The notes below the pieces were generated by a model. The model was not told where the DNA came from, ran no database searches, and saw only the letters and a program-made list of their open reading frames with translations. The position numbers and the translations under genes are program-made. From Cohnella pontilimi (GTDB taxonomy: Bacteria > Bacillota > Bacilli > Paenibacillales > Paenibacillaceae), in assembly GCF_005049045.1 (NCBI RefSeq), contig NZ_SUPK01000003.1:248001-312000 (forward strand): DNA of 64,000 bases, given 5' to 3'. This document shows positions 32,331-41,384 of this stretch, in pieces (within the stretch, counting starts at the first letter, position 1; each line of letters begins with the position of its first letter).

Positions 32331-34083
32331 CCCGCAATTCCCCCTTACCGTCTTCCGTCAGGCTTCCGTTGCCCTCCGGGACCGTCCACCGCAATTCCGC
32401 CGCCACGCCTCCCGAATCGGAAGGCATGATGCGAAGTCCCGCGTCATCTCCGAATAAAAGCTGCATTCTCCGGTGCACGTTGAGCAATCCCGACTCGATT
32501 TCCTCGTTTTTCACGCTGCGAAAGGCGGTTTGCAAAGCGTCCAGATCGGGAAGGGGCATGCCCGGCCCGTTATCTTCCACGGAGAGACGGGCAGCATCTC
32601 CGTCCATTCTGCCGACGATACGCACGATTCCATATTCATCGTTGTTTTTAAAGGCATGCAAGACGACATTTTCCACGAGCGGTTGCAGAATGAGGCGCGG
32701 TACTTCCAGGTCGAGAAGCCTGTCATCCATTTCGAATTCGAATTCAAAGGAATCCGTAAGACTGCGATGGATTTGGAGATAATGGGAAACCAATTCCAAC
32801 TCCTCCCTTACCGTCGCCAGCTTTTTTCCCGATTTGGTGGTATATCGGTAATATTTGCTCAGGCTCATCGTCATGGCGATGGCCGCTTCTTTCTCGCCCA
32901 ATTCGATCATGCTCTTGATGTATGCCAGCGTATTGTACAGAAAATGGGGGTTGATTTGGGACTGGAGGTGTTTGAGATTGGCTTCCTTGCTTTGGATCTG
33001 TTCCTTGAGCACGACCTCGATCAAATCCTCGATTCTTTCAGCCATGGCATTGAACCGGTCGTAAAGGATCCGGAATTCTCCCGGCGGTCGGTCCCTCATC
33101 CGGCTCGAATAGATCCCCTTCTCGATCAGATTCATACTCTGAAGCAGCTTGCGAAAAGGAATGCGTATGTTCCGGTACAACAGGAACGAGAGACAAACGG
33201 CCATGAACAGCATCATGCCGCTGATCGAATAAAACATCGTCCTGTCTCGATTGATCGGTTTCATGATGCGGCTGATCGGAATGTAGTCGACTAAGTACCA
33301 ACCCAAGGACTCGATTTTTTGAAAATGGATCTGATAGGTATTCCCATCGGCGTCCGCGTTCAAGAACGTCTGCTCACCGTCCGGGAGATTCCGGATGAAT
33401 TGCAGCGCAGGCCTCAGCCCGCGGATCAGCCCTCGGTTGGCCGAATAGTTGTAGATCGGATCCGCATCGGGCAGGAACAGAATAGGATCCGAAAAACCTC
33501 CCGACTTGAGCTCCGTCAGCTGGCTCATGATTTCGGTTTCGTCCACCTTGACGACCACCCGTATGTCCGGCTGCTCCGTGTTTGACCATTGATCCGGATA
33601 AGAGAACGTATCGATGAAATAGGAACCGCGGTCGTCCCTTCGGTAATCCCAATAGGCGTCATGGTCCGGGAGCAATTCGGGCAGCGCGTTGAGATTGGAA
33701 TTACTTCGGATGACCATTCCGGTTTTCGGATAGACGACGGCAATGACGGCCTTCCAGTTTCCATATCCGGCAAGCCTGTTGATTTCTTCCGAAACGGTCC
33801 GCAGCGTATGATACTGGAGGAGATCGTCACCCAGCAAGTCCGGGTATGCGAGGTTGCGAACGTCGGTGCTCTCGTAAAGCATTTTCTTGTATGAGTCGAA
33901 CTGGGCAAACAATTGGTTCAACTGTCCGGCGGACGATTCGATCTGATTCCGTTTCACTTTCATGATTTCCTGGGTTAACACCGTCGTGCTGGTGCGGTTG
34001 GATATCGCATACAGGACCAGGATCGGAGTCAGAAGAATCATTAACATAATCATCATTTTGGCGAATATTCCGAATCGCTTCAA
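32323..34083 (-). CDS. YesM-like sensor histidine kinase
   Basis: A 586-residue membrane sensor kinase. A transmembrane segment near the N-terminus is followed by an extracellular sensing region (about 35-275), a second transmembrane helix (about 285-305), HAMP linker, the His_kinase H-box QINPHFLYNTLAYIKSM, the N-box ILQPLVENVVLHAF and the G-box VEDNGPGM. Class is the YesM/LytS-type. The start is TTG at 34083, with GGAGG 8 bases upstream; ATG at 34116 directly after the lipoprotein stop has no clear site but could be coupled. It is cotranscribed with the binding lipoprotein and the YesN regulator. The signal is probably a sugar or oligosaccharide. Confidence 0.9.
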   Translation of the reverse strand: MKRFGIFAKMMIMLMILLTPILVLYAISNRTSTTVLTQEIMKVKRNQIESSAGQLNQLFAQFDSYKKMLYESTDVRNLAYPDLLGDDLLQYHTLRTVSEEINRLAGYGNWKAVIAVVYPKTGMVIRSNSNLNALPELLPDHDAYWDYRRDDRGSYFIDTFSYPDQWSNTEQPDIRVVVKVDETEIMSQLTELKSGGFSDPILFLPDADPIYNYSANRGLIRGLRPALQFIRNLPDGEQTFLNADADGNTYQIHFQKIESLGWYLVDYIPISRIMKPINRDRTMFYSISGMMLFMAVCLSFLLYRNIRIPFRKLLQSMNLIEKGIYSSRMRDRPPGEFRILYDRFNAMAERIEDLIEVVLKEQIQSKEANLKHLQSQINPHFLYNTLAYIKSMIELGEKEAAIAMTMSLSKYYRYTTKSGKKLATVREELELVSHYLQIHRSLTDSFEFEFEMDDRLLDLEVPRLILQPLVENVVLHAFKNNDEYGIVRIVGRMDGDAARLSVEDNGPGMPLPDLDALQTAFRSVKNEEIESGLLNVHRRMQLLFGDDAGLRIMPSDSGGVAAELRWTVPEGNGSLTEDGKGELRVV

Positions 34084-34116
34084 AAACTTCGCCTCCGGTT
34101 GTCGAATGGAATTCAT

Positions 34117-35616
34117 TTAGGGACGTCCGGCATTAAATTCGTTGAACTGCTTCTTCAGTTCGGCAAACACCTTGTCGTAACCCGCTTTCTTGAGAGCGGT
34201 CATGGCGCTTGAAAAACCGGAATTGTATCCGACTAGACCGGAGTTGATGAGATCGAACTTTTCCTTGTAAACTGTCAGCACTTGCGCCATTTCCTTCTTC
34301 ACCGGTTCTTCGTTGAAGTGGAACCCGAATAGCCTGGATATTTTGGCGTTGTCGTCGTTGTGGAGCATGTCGCGAACGACGTCGTCCGGCACGTTCGTCG
34401 GCGCGGTGAAATAGTTTTTATTCCGCCACATCCATTCGTACATCAACTGGTCGTTCGTTAGAAGCTTGATTTTGCCGTTTTCGATCCGATAATATTTGCC
34501 CTCGACGCCGAAGATGATGAAATTGTAATTATCCTTGCTTTTCAGAATCCAATTCATGAACATCATGGCCCGTTCCGCGTGCTTGGCTGCCGCCGGAATC
34601 ATGTATGCCTCGTTGCTGGGAGCAACGATATATCTCGGTTTGTCCGGAGCGAGGAAATATTCGCGAAGCTTGGCTCCGGAATCCGCTTTCTGTGCGGTTT
34701 GCAGGTTCTCCATCGCTCTGGAGACGGCGCCGACGCGGAACAGCAGCTTTCCAGCGTTCTCCTGATCGATCTTCGACTGCGGATTACCGACCAGGTTTTT
34801 GTCGATAATCCCTTTTTTGACCCAATCTTCGCGTAAATGCGCCACCTTTTTGTAAAGATCGGATTCAACATAATTCACCAACTCACCCGTATCCTCGTTG
34901 ACCGCGAACAGATTCCGTTCGTCGAACGCGGTCAGGTTCTCTCCGGACAATTCGCGCCAGAGGACTTCGTGGCCCCGATCCGTTTCCAGGTAGCCGTAAT
35001 AACTGGGGTCTATGGCGTGCATTTTCCGATAGAAGGCTTCCAGATCCGCAATCGTTCGGATCTCCGTCATGCCGACCGACTCCAGCAAATCCTGCCGGAC
35101 CATGACGGAGGTGAATTTGCCTGCCGACGTGAAAGCCTGGGAAGGAATCGCCCACTGTTTGCCGTCAATCTGGTCGAGTTTGAAGTTCTCCGCCGGAATA
35201 TTCTTGATCAGATTCTGACCGTATTTCTGCAGCAGTTCGTCAAGCGGCTGGATGTACCCTTTCGATTTATAACCAGAGACGAAGGGCGTTCCATGCCAGA
35301 AAAGATCATAGTCTTCGCCCGTGGAGAGCGACAGTTCCAACTTTTGCTGGTAGCTTCCCCACGGGATGTAGGTCAATTCGAGTTTCATGTTCAAATCATT
35401 CTTAAGCCGGTCGTTCAACTCATTGTCCACGAACTCCCGCATTCGGGCGGATTCGTCGCCCGGCATGATCATCTTGAGGGTGACGAAATCATCCGGTTTG
35501 CCGCCGTCTGTCTCTTTCCCCGAAGTTTCCGTATTTTCGTTATCTCCGTTGCATGCGACTACGATTGCGGATGCCAGGATTAGAGTCAGAATCGAGAGAA
35601 GCCAGCGGCTGGGCAT
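34117..35616 (-). CDS. Extracellular solute-binding lipoprotein (LplA/YtcQ-like)
   Basis: A 499-residue lipoprotein binding a sugar or oligosaccharide. The signal peptide ends at a lipobox with lipid-bearing Cys22 (SAIVVACNGDN). The mature part is a type I sugar-binding fold of the LplA/YtcQ group (VTLKMIMPGDE start; YNFIIFGVEGKYYR later). It precedes YesM and YesN genes in one unit and is separated by a terminator from the upstream permeases. It has no permease of its own; it may share the upstream ABC or may present ligand to the kinase. ATG at 35616 has GGGGGTGG just upstream; GTG at 35625 is a less good start. Confidence 0.9.
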   Translation of the reverse strand: MPSRWLLSILTLILASAIVVACNGDNENTETSGKETDGGKPDDFVTLKMIMPGDESARMREFVDNELNDRLKNDLNMKLELTYIPWGSYQQKLELSLSTGEDYDLFWHGTPFVSGYKSKGYIQPLDELLQKYGQNLIKNIPAENFKLDQIDGKQWAIPSQAFTSAGKFTSVMVRQDLLESVGMTEIRTIADLEAFYRKMHAIDPSYYGYLETDRGHEVLWRELSGENLTAFDERNLFAVNEDTGELVNYVESDLYKKVAHLREDWVKKGIIDKNLVGNPQSKIDQENAGKLLFRVGAVSRAMENLQTAQKADSGAKLREYFLAPDKPRYIVAPSNEAYMIPAAAKHAERAMMFMNWILKSKDNYNFIIFGVEGKYYRIENGKIKLLTNDQLMYEWMWRNKNYFTAPTNVPDDVVRDMLHNDDNAKISRLFGFHFNEEPVKKEMAQVLTVYKEKFDLINSGLVGYNSGFSSAMTALKKAGYDKVFAELKKQFNEFNAGRP

Positions 35617-35686
35617 TTTTTCCACCCCCTATTTATTAAACCATGAGTCCTACGCTTTGTCATGAATCTCCGGCAATCGAGTAAAA

Positions 35687-35717
35687 AGCGGACGAAACAG
35701 GAACCTGTTCGTCCGCT
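35687..35717 (-). terminator. Terminator after the second permease
   Basis: AGCGGACGAA-CAGG pairs with CCTGTTCGTCCGCT (35704-35717), with one unpaired base. The minus strand continues into T residues. It separates the ABC permeases from the binding protein/kinase/regulator unit. Confidence 0.8.
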
Positions 35718-35783
35718 CATGAGTCATTTCATCAAACCACCCCGTCGACTCGAACAGCATGCTATGGATGCCGTTATGACCCA

Positions 35784-36623
35784 TCAACCTTTATGCGCGC
35801 TGAATGCAACGCCTTCGATAAAACGTTTTTGGAAAATAAAGAAAAGCAGAATCATCGGAATGACAGCCATAAAAGCGCCCGCTGTGAGAACAGGGTATTT
35901 CGAGTAAAATGCGGAAGCGAGCGTGGCGAGCCCCGCCGACAAAGTCAGCTTCTCGGGCGAGCTGTTGATGATCAGCGGCCACTGAAGATCATTCCAGGTC
36001 CAGAGCAACTGAATGATGACAATGGCGACCAGCGCTGATTTGACGAGCGGCAGCATGATGAAGCGATAAATTTGAAACGGATTACAGCCGTCCAAAATCG
36101 CGGCTTCCTCCAATTCCTTGGATATGCTGAGGAAATACTGTCTGAGAAGGAAAGTGGCGAAGGGACTGATGAGCGAGCAGATCCAAAGCGCCGTTACCGT
36201 GTTGACCAATCCAAGCTTGCTCATAATGATATATTGCGGCGTGTAAAAAACGGCGTTGGGAACCATCATGACGGAAATGATCAGGAAAAAGCACAGTGTT
36301 TTCCCCGGGAACTGGATTCTGGCGAAGGCATAAGCCGCCATCGAACTGAAAATGACGGGAAACACCGTCTTCATCAAAGCAGAAAACGCGGTGTTGAGAT
36401 AGTAATGCGGAAAATCCGACTTTTCGATCACTTCCGCATATGCCGCGAATGATGGATGGCGGGGGAAAAAGACAATCGGAATTTGTGTCGCTTCGGTCGT
36501 CGTCTTAAATGAAGTCAGAATCATCCACAAGAAAGGAACGATCATGACGACGGCGCCGACAATCAAGATCAAGTGAATGGCAAAATGGGTCTTGCGGACC
36601 GCGGTCGTTCGATTGCCGCTCAT
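35784..36623 (-). CDS. Carbohydrate ABC transporter permease (MalG type)
   Basis: A 279-residue CUT1-family inner permease with six predicted helices, starting IHLILIVGAVVMIVPFLWMI. The cytoplasmic EAA loop that contacts the ATPase is clear (EEAAILDGCNPFQIYRFIMLP). It pairs with the MalF-type permease upstream (12 bases between stop and start) and with the binding lipoprotein before that. No ATPase gene is present, so a shared MsmX/UgpC-type ATPase encoded elsewhere probably powers it, as is known for CUT1 systems in Firmicutes. ATG at 36623 has GAGGAGGGG upstream. Confidence 0.92.
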   Translation of the reverse strand: MSGNRTTAVRKTHFAIHLILIVGAVVMIVPFLWMILTSFKTTTEATQIPIVFFPRHPSFAAYAEVIEKSDFPHYYLNTAFSALMKTVFPVIFSSMAAYAFARIQFPGKTLCFFLIISVMMVPNAVFYTPQYIIMSKLGLVNTVTALWICSLISPFATFLLRQYFLSISKELEEAAILDGCNPFQIYRFIMLPLVKSALVAIVIIQLLWTWNDLQWPLIINSSPEKLTLSAGLATLASAFYSKYPVLTAGAFMAVIPMILLFFIFQKRFIEGVAFSAHKG

Positions 36624-36634
36624 GTCACCCCTCC

Positions 36635-37504
36635 TCATTCGTAGAAGACCCATTTCTTTTGCAGCATGAACTGGAATCCGGTCAAAATCAGGTTGATGAG
36701 CAGAAGGATGTTCACCATGACCGCGCCGTAGTTTTGATCGTAATAGACGAAGGCGTTTTGGTAATAGGCATATACCAGCGAACGGACGGAAGGAAGTGCG
36801 ACGTTCGTTTTCCCGATGATCAAATAGATCGAGTCAAAAATTTGTGTGGCTCCGATCATCAAGATGACTGTCGTGAAGAACAATGTCGGAGTGAGCAATG
36901 GAAGCGTTATGTGGCGGAATTTACGGAAACCGACGGCCCCCTCGAGCTCTCCCGCCTCGTACAGAGTTCGCGGGATGTTCTGCAAGCCGGCCAGAATGAG
37001 AAGCATGTTAAAACCAATTCCGCCCCAAACGCCAACCAGGACAAGCGCATACATGGCGAACCGCGGATCGGAAATCCAGGCGATATGCGTTCCCAAGAAA
37101 TAATTTAACAGCCCGAAATCCTGCGCAAATAAAACGATCCAAACCAGGGCAACGGCTGCGGGCATCGTAACTTGCGGCAGAAAAAAGATGACCCGGTAAA
37201 CGGAAGCGCCCTTGATCCTGGTATTCATCAGCACGGCGAAAAACGTGGAAAACACGAGTGTGAGCGGCACAACCAGCACCACATAATAGAGCGTATTTCG
37301 CAGATTGCGCCAAAACTCCTCATCCCTGAACAATTTATGATAATTGTCCAGCCCGACCCAGTGATTGATCAGTCCGAAGTTTTCGGATTTCATGAAGCCC
37401 AAATAAAGGGAATAGATGGCCGGACTACCCCAAAAGACCAAGGTTCCGATTAATGTTGGCGCGATCATGATATATGCCCACGCATATTTGCTTCGAGAAT
37501 TCAT
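36635..37504 (-). CDS. Carbohydrate ABC transporter permease (MalF type)
   Basis: A 289-residue CUT1 permease with six predicted helices, opening AWAYIMIAPTLIGTLVFWGS. The EAA loop reads YEAGELEGAVGFRKFRHITLP. It forms the heterodimeric channel with the MalG-type product of the next gene. The chosen ATG at 37504 has AGGGG 8 bases upstream; the ATG at 37510 is too near the site. A GC-rich hairpin lies between it and the upstream lipoprotein gene, which probably lowers expression of the permeases relative to the binding protein. Confidence 0.92.
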   Translation of the reverse strand: MNSRSKYAWAYIMIAPTLIGTLVFWGSPAIYSLYLGFMKSENFGLINHWVGLDNYHKLFRDEEFWRNLRNTLYYVVLVVPLTLVFSTFFAVLMNTRIKGASVYRVIFFLPQVTMPAAVALVWIVLFAQDFGLLNYFLGTHIAWISDPRFAMYALVLVGVWGGIGFNMLLILAGLQNIPRTLYEAGELEGAVGFRKFRHITLPLLTPTLFFTTVILMIGATQIFDSIYLIIGKTNVALPSVRSLVYAYYQNAFVYYDQNYGAVMVNILLLINLILTGFQFMLQKKWVFYE

Positions 37505-37527
37505 GTCCATCGCCCCTGCCTGTTCAT

Positions 37528-37558
37528 CGGGGGCGTTCCGGTTTCCGGAACGCCCCCG
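37528..37558 (-). terminator. Intra-operon hairpin between binding protein and permeases
   Basis: CGGGGGCGTTCCGG (37528-37541) pairs perfectly with CCGGAACGCCCCCG (37545-37558) around a tttc-type loop. There is no clear T run on the minus strand. It probably acts as an mRNA-stabilising or attenuating structure after the lipoprotein gene. Confidence 0.7.
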
Positions 37559-37580
37559 ACTCTGCTTTTATCGGCCGGTT

Positions 37581-38927
37581 CTACTTGTTGTCCGCAATCG
37601 CCTGGTTCATCATGTTAGCCACTTTCTTGGCGCCCTCTTCGATGGAAATCGCTCCGCCCCAAGCTTGGGACATGATTTCGCCTTCTTTCGGGAACCAGAC
37701 CGGATACGACTTCATGCCGGCCGGATACGGCACCGCTTCGGACGCCTGGTCAATGAATACTTGCAGGTTCAAATGAGGTTTCGATTTAACCCACGCGCCT
37801 TGCGTGTCTTTGAATGCCGGAATGGCCGCGCCCATCTCCGCCGTAATTTCGGCTGCCCGCTTCGAACCGAGGAATTCAAGGAACAGACCCGCCTCCTCTT
37901 TGTGCTTGCCGGCGGCCGACATGGCGTTGCCGAGACCGTTGATGATGTTACCGCGTTTGACCTTTCCTTTCGGAAGCGGCGCCCAATTCCACTTTCCTGT
38001 GATGTTATCGCTGCCGTCGATATCGTTGGTCCGCCAGTCGCCTTCAAAGATCATGGCCACTTTGCCGGATTTGAACATCTCGGTGGCGTCCGTATCCGTC
38101 ATTTGCTGGTGGGTCGGGGAAGCTTTGTCGAGAATGAGCTGGTACCGGGCCTTTAGCGCTTCGATCGAAGCCTGTTCGTCGTAACCAGATTTGGACATGT
38201 CATCGGTGACGATGTGTCCCCCATTGGCCAGCATGTCATTCCAATAGCCGGTTTGCGTATCCATTTTGGCTGCGAAACCGTAAATGCCTTTGTCGGGCTG
38301 GCTCAGCTTCTTGGCAACCTCCGCCAGCTTAGCATAATCCCAAGTATCGTCCGGATATGGAATGCCGGCATTATCGAACAATTCTTTGTTATAGGCAAGG
38401 CCGATCGTGTCGAAGTCTTTGGGAAGGGCATAGTTTTGTCCGTTCAGCGTATAGATCGAGCCGAGATTGGCTTCATAATTGTTCAAATCGATTTTGCCGG
38501 TGCTGACCCTGTCCGTGATCGGCTCGAGGAAGTTGCCGGACACGAATTTGGTGAATTGACCGGAGTGCATCCAGAACACATCAGGCAGCGTTCCGGCCGG
38601 TGCCGCCGCGGACATCTTCGTCCAGTAATCGTTCCAGGGAATGACTTCGACTTTGACCTTGATATTCGGATATTGAGCCGTGAATTCCTTGCCGATGGCT
38701 TCCATGGCAGGCTGCTGGAGCTGATCCCATATGGTGTACGTAATCGTGACGTCCTTCTTCGGCGAGTCGCTCGCTTTCTCGCTCGCTTGCCCGCTTGAAG
38801 CCGGACTGTTTTCGGCGGACGGGCTGTTCGACGATTCGCTCTTGGATTTGCCGCAACCCGCCAACATCAAAGCTGCGGACAGGATGATACTGACGATCAC
38901 AAACCATGACTTCTTTCGGTTCAACAT
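37581..38927 (-). CDS. Sugar ABC transporter substrate-binding lipoprotein (CUT1)
   Basis: A 448-residue lipoprotein. The signal peptide ends in lipobox MLAGC (Cys25), followed by a Ser-rich linker. The mature part is a type 1 extracellular solute-binding protein (VTITYTIWDQLQQPAMEAIG, LPDVFWMHSGQ, KVAMIFEGDW). The binding of an oligosaccharide is likely; the exact sugar is unknown. GGGGG is 7 bases before the ATG. It heads the ABC operon, with two permeases downstream. A dyad (38977-39002) lies upstream as a possible operator. Confidence 0.93.
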   Translation of the reverse strand: MLNRKKSWFVIVSIILSAALMLAGCGKSKSESSNSPSAENSPASSGQASEKASDSPKKDVTITYTIWDQLQQPAMEAIGKEFTAQYPNIKVKVEVIPWNDYWTKMSAAAPAGTLPDVFWMHSGQFTKFVSGNFLEPITDRVSTGKIDLNNYEANLGSIYTLNGQNYALPKDFDTIGLAYNKELFDNAGIPYPDDTWDYAKLAEVAKKLSQPDKGIYGFAAKMDTQTGYWNDMLANGGHIVTDDMSKSGYDEQASIEALKARYQLILDKASPTHQQMTDTDATEMFKSGKVAMIFEGDWRTNDIDGSDNITGKWNWAPLPKGKVKRGNIINGLGNAMSAAGKHKEEAGLFLEFLGSKRAAEITAEMGAAIPAFKDTQGAWVKSKPHLNLQVFIDQASEAVPYPAGMKSYPVWFPKEGEIMSQAWGGAISIEEGAKKVANMMNQAIADNK

Positions 38928-38976
38928 TCCATTTCCCCCTTACAGTGTTCTTGCTCAGCTCTCCTGGGAAACTTTC

Positions 38977-39002
38977 CGGAAAAATCTGCGCATATTTTTC
39001 CG
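38977..39002. promoter_or_regulatory. Dyad CGGAAAAAT-N8-ATTTTTCCG upstream of sugar operon
   Basis: A perfect 9+9 dyad (38977-38985 and 38994-39002) with an 8-base spacer sits 50 bases upstream of the lipoprotein start. It may be a site for the YesN-like regulator; this is inference. Confidence 0.4.
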
Positions 39003-39382
39003 TTTTTCAAGGTAACGAGCGCTTGTCGTTTTCATCGTAATAGAAGACATTCCTTGTTGGAATGCCAATTATTTAAGATTGCTGCCCCATTTTTAAGATT
39101 GACTTTGCAACAGCAATCTCTATAACCATAATGAATATCAAGATCAATGGCATCATGCGTCAATTCCTGGCCGATTTGCGGGATGAAACACCCGACATGC
39201 TCCGTTAAATAAGGGTTGGACTGAGCTATTAAAAGAAACCGCGGCAGTTTAGGACAGGAAAGTATAGTCCTAGACTGCCGCGGTTTTATGGAACTAACGT
39301 TGGATAAACACGCGTCCGTATCCCGCCATTACAACCGCCATTTTGTAATCGAACTGTAACATCACGTTCATATTGTCACAAC
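39003..39382. other. Intergenic region with an isolated hairpin and no clear gene
   Basis: Apart from the dyad, this stretch holds a strong hairpin (39236-39286): aaaccgcggcagt pairs with actgccgcggttt. A 25-codon frame at 39131-39208 precedes it but lacks a ribosome binding site. No credible gene is seen. Confidence 0.5.
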
Positions 39383-39418
39383 AAAGGGGGGGTACAATAT
39401 AAACATGACCCCCCTTTT
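39383..39418 (-). terminator. Terminator of the alpha/beta hydrolase
   Basis: aaagggggg pairs with ccccccttt around a 16-base AT-rich loop, directly after the minus-strand stop. T residues follow on that strand. Confidence 0.65.
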
Positions 39419-40356
39419 CAATATATTTCTCTTGACGGGCTTGCGGCCGATGCCGCGAGCCTATTTTCTTTGTTCATACCGAGATGGGTTTGGAAGAAGC
39501 CAAGAACAGCCGGCCAAAATGCGGGATCCTGCTCGGACGAGCTGTGTCCGCTGACGTCGACGTACAAGTGAGGAAGCTGCGGATTGTTTAACAGCACGTG
39601 GTCCAACTCGGTGGAAGGAATGTAACCGTCCCCGCGTGAGTGCACCAGCAGCACCGGAATGTTGCGGCCTTTCAAGTTGTCCGCCAGTATCTTCGCCGGG
39701 TCGGCTTTTTTCATGATTGAACGGGATATGCCGCTGCGCATCGCCATGATGCGCGGAATGACATGAGCCAATGGATATCGCGGCAGCTTGCGTCTGCTCA
39801 GCTCGGCTCCGATCATCGTATCGAACTTGACCGGCATGGAATCCGTAACGAGCGCCGCGATCGGTGCCCCTTCGGCCAACGCGAGCACCGCGCCGAAGCC
39901 GCCGAGCGAATGTCCGAGTACCCCGACCCGACCGGTGTCGATGTCCGCGCGGTTTCGCAGCCACTCGAGTGCTGCCAGCAGATCGTCGCGGAACATCAGT
40001 CCGGTTGGAGCCGGATGCTTCTCGCTCTCCCCGTGGCTTCTCGCATCGTACATCAGCACGGCGAACCCCGCTTCATGGAGCGGAATCGCAAACCTCAGCA
40101 CACGTGCCCGATTCGAGCCCCAGCCATGTGCGACCAGCACCGCCGGTGATTTCCCAGCGCCTGGCTGCGGCAGCATCCATCCGCGAACTTTGCCTCCCCC
40201 GCTTGTCCATTCCACATATTCAAAGGGTACAGTCGGCTCCATCGAATTCGGGATAGGCCGAGGCTGCTGTGCTTTGGCCGTCATCCCGAATATCGTCAGC
40301 ACACTTGCCCCTACCAGACATCCCACCGCGCCTAGTCCCGCTGCAACCCCAATCAT
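39418..40356 (-). CDS. Alpha/beta hydrolase, membrane-anchored
   Basis: A 312-residue enzyme with an N-terminal hydrophobic helix (about 1-25), which is an uncleaved anchor or signal. The catalytic nucleophile is Ser150 in GHSLGG, the oxyanion region is VAHGWGSN, and later Asp (HSRGDGYIP) and His (SGHSSSEQDP) complete the triad. It resembles the YqkD/FrsA-type hydrolases. The substrate is unknown. The start ATG at 40356 has AAGGAG 10 bases upstream; GTG at 40359 is equally possible. It is monocistronic, with a terminator. Confidence 0.85.
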   Translation of the reverse strand: MIGVAAGLGAVGCLVGASVLTIFGMTAKAQQPRPIPNSMEPTVPFEYVEWTSGGGKVRGWMLPQPGAGKSPAVLVAHGWGSNRARVLRFAIPLHEAGFAVLMYDARSHGESEKHPAPTGLMFRDDLLAALEWLRNRADIDTGRVGVLGHSLGGFGAVLALAEGAPIAALVTDSMPVKFDTMIGAELSRRKLPRYPLAHVIPRIMAMRSGISRSIMKKADPAKILADNLKGRNIPVLLVHSRGDGYIPSTELDHVLLNNPQLPHLYVDVSGHSSSEQDPAFWPAVLGFFQTHLGMNKENRLAASAASPSREIY

Positions 40357-40501
40357 CACGTCGACGCTCCTTCAACTCTCATGCTCTATATTCTAGCCGA
40401 AATATGGTGCATCGAGTAGCTCCTTGGTAACCCCCACCCACCGGTGGGACCCGCTTAACGATCATCCGCCGCCAAGCACCGCCGGCCGGGTGGGCGCATA
40501 T

Positions 40502-40521
40502 CGTGTAACACACGTTACGCG
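40502..40521. promoter_or_regulatory. Inverted repeat CGTGTAAC-N4-GTTACGCG
   Basis: A near-perfect dyad (40502-40509 and 40514-40521; one mismatch) is centred on GTAACACACGTTAC, 26 bases before the start of a small basic protein. It may be an operator or a 5' leader hairpin. Confidence 0.35.
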
Positions 40522-40546
40522 CTCACGCGAAAAAGGAGGAAAGACC

Positions 40547-40705
40547 ATGGCCAAAACTAGGCGCCCCGGCAATCGGCCCCTGCTGCGCAAGGGCTCCATC
40601 CAAGCCGGGCTTTCCCGGTCTGCGAAAAGAAAAGCACCCGCCACAAGAGCAGGCGCTCGCAAAGGCGGCAAGGTGCGCATCCATCACCACACTCCTGCCC
40701 CTTAA
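40547..40705 (+). CDS. Small, highly basic protein, 52 aa
   Basis: A 52-residue protein rich in Arg, Lys and Ala (MAKTRRPGNRPLLRKGSIQ start; then KRKAPATRAGARKGGKVRIHHH). It has no signal peptide or membrane segment. AAGGAGG lies 7 bases before the ATG, which is strong evidence for translation. The stop overlaps the convergent LysE-type gene by four bases. The composition suggests nucleic-acid binding, but no family is recognised. Alternatively the strong site could be accidental in a GC-rich stretch. Confidence 0.55.
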   Translation: MAKTRRPGNRPLLRKGSIQAGLSRSAKRKAPATRAGARKGGKVRIHHHTPAP

Positions 40706-41352
40706 CCGAACAAAAGAAACAGCGCAAGCGTCGCGTATAATAGACCTTCCGCGATGCTTGTCCGGCGGCGGGCGGCTTCCCCTCTCTGTAAATATCGCCT
40801 TCCTAACCGTCCCGCAAACATCGCAACCAAGTGGAAAATGACGAGCGATTGAAGCAGAAACGTGAAGCCCAGAACAAACATTTGCACCGGCACAGGACCC
40901 GCACCTTGCCGGACGAAGCTCGGAAGGAACGCAATAAAAAACAGCGATACTTTGGGATTCAGCACATTCATCAAAATCCCCCGCCGATACAACCGGCCAT
41001 AGGACATAGCCACAGGCCGCTCCTGCCCGGCAGCCACCTCCGAAGCCGAAACCGGCGCCGCCGCCGGCTTCGCAGGCTTCAAGCACATCCACGCCAAGTA
41101 CAACAAATACAAAGAGCCGGCCGTTTTCACGGCCGGCATGGCGTAAGGCAAACCGTACACGACGGCGGAGACGCCCAGCGCCGCGGCGGAGATGTGCGCG
41201 AGAAGCCCCGTGCACAATCCCAGCGCGATGGCCGAGCCCTGCTTCGGCCCGCCTGCGGCGCTTTGGGCGATGACGAATAGGATGTCCGGGCCGGGCATCA
41301 ACGTCAGAATCACGGAAGCCCCCAAAAATGCCATCCAAACGCCCATGTCCAT
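40702..41352 (-). CDS. LysE/RhtB family exporter
   Basis: A 216-residue membrane protein of the LysE superfamily, which exports amino acids or derivatives. It has about six hydrophobic segments. The family marker G-P-D/N in the first helix is present (LTLMPGPDILFVIAQS), with GLCTGLLAH next and RGILMNVLNPKVSLFFIAFLP, the conserved NPK loop. The start is ATG at 41352, with GGAG 8 bases upstream. It follows a HAD-phosphatase gene on the same strand with only ~30 bases between, and may be cotranscribed. The exported substrate is unknown. Confidence 0.9.
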   Translation of the reverse strand: MDMGVWMAFLGASVILTLMPGPDILFVIAQSAAGGPKQGSAIALGLCTGLLAHISAAALGVSAVVYGLPYAMPAVKTAGSLYLLYLAWMCLKPAKPAAAPVSASEVAAGQERPVAMSYGRLYRRGILMNVLNPKVSLFFIAFLPSFVRQGAGPVPVQMFVLGFTFLLQSLVIFHLVAMFAGRLGRRYLQRGEAARRRTSIAEGLLYATLALFLLFG

Positions 41353-41384
41353 CCGCCCGTCTCCTCTCTCCATTTTCGCATCAC

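Noticed and set aside
39131..39208. A 25-codon frame before a strong hairpin
   Set aside because: No ribosome binding site and no recognisable similarity; kept only as an intergenic note.
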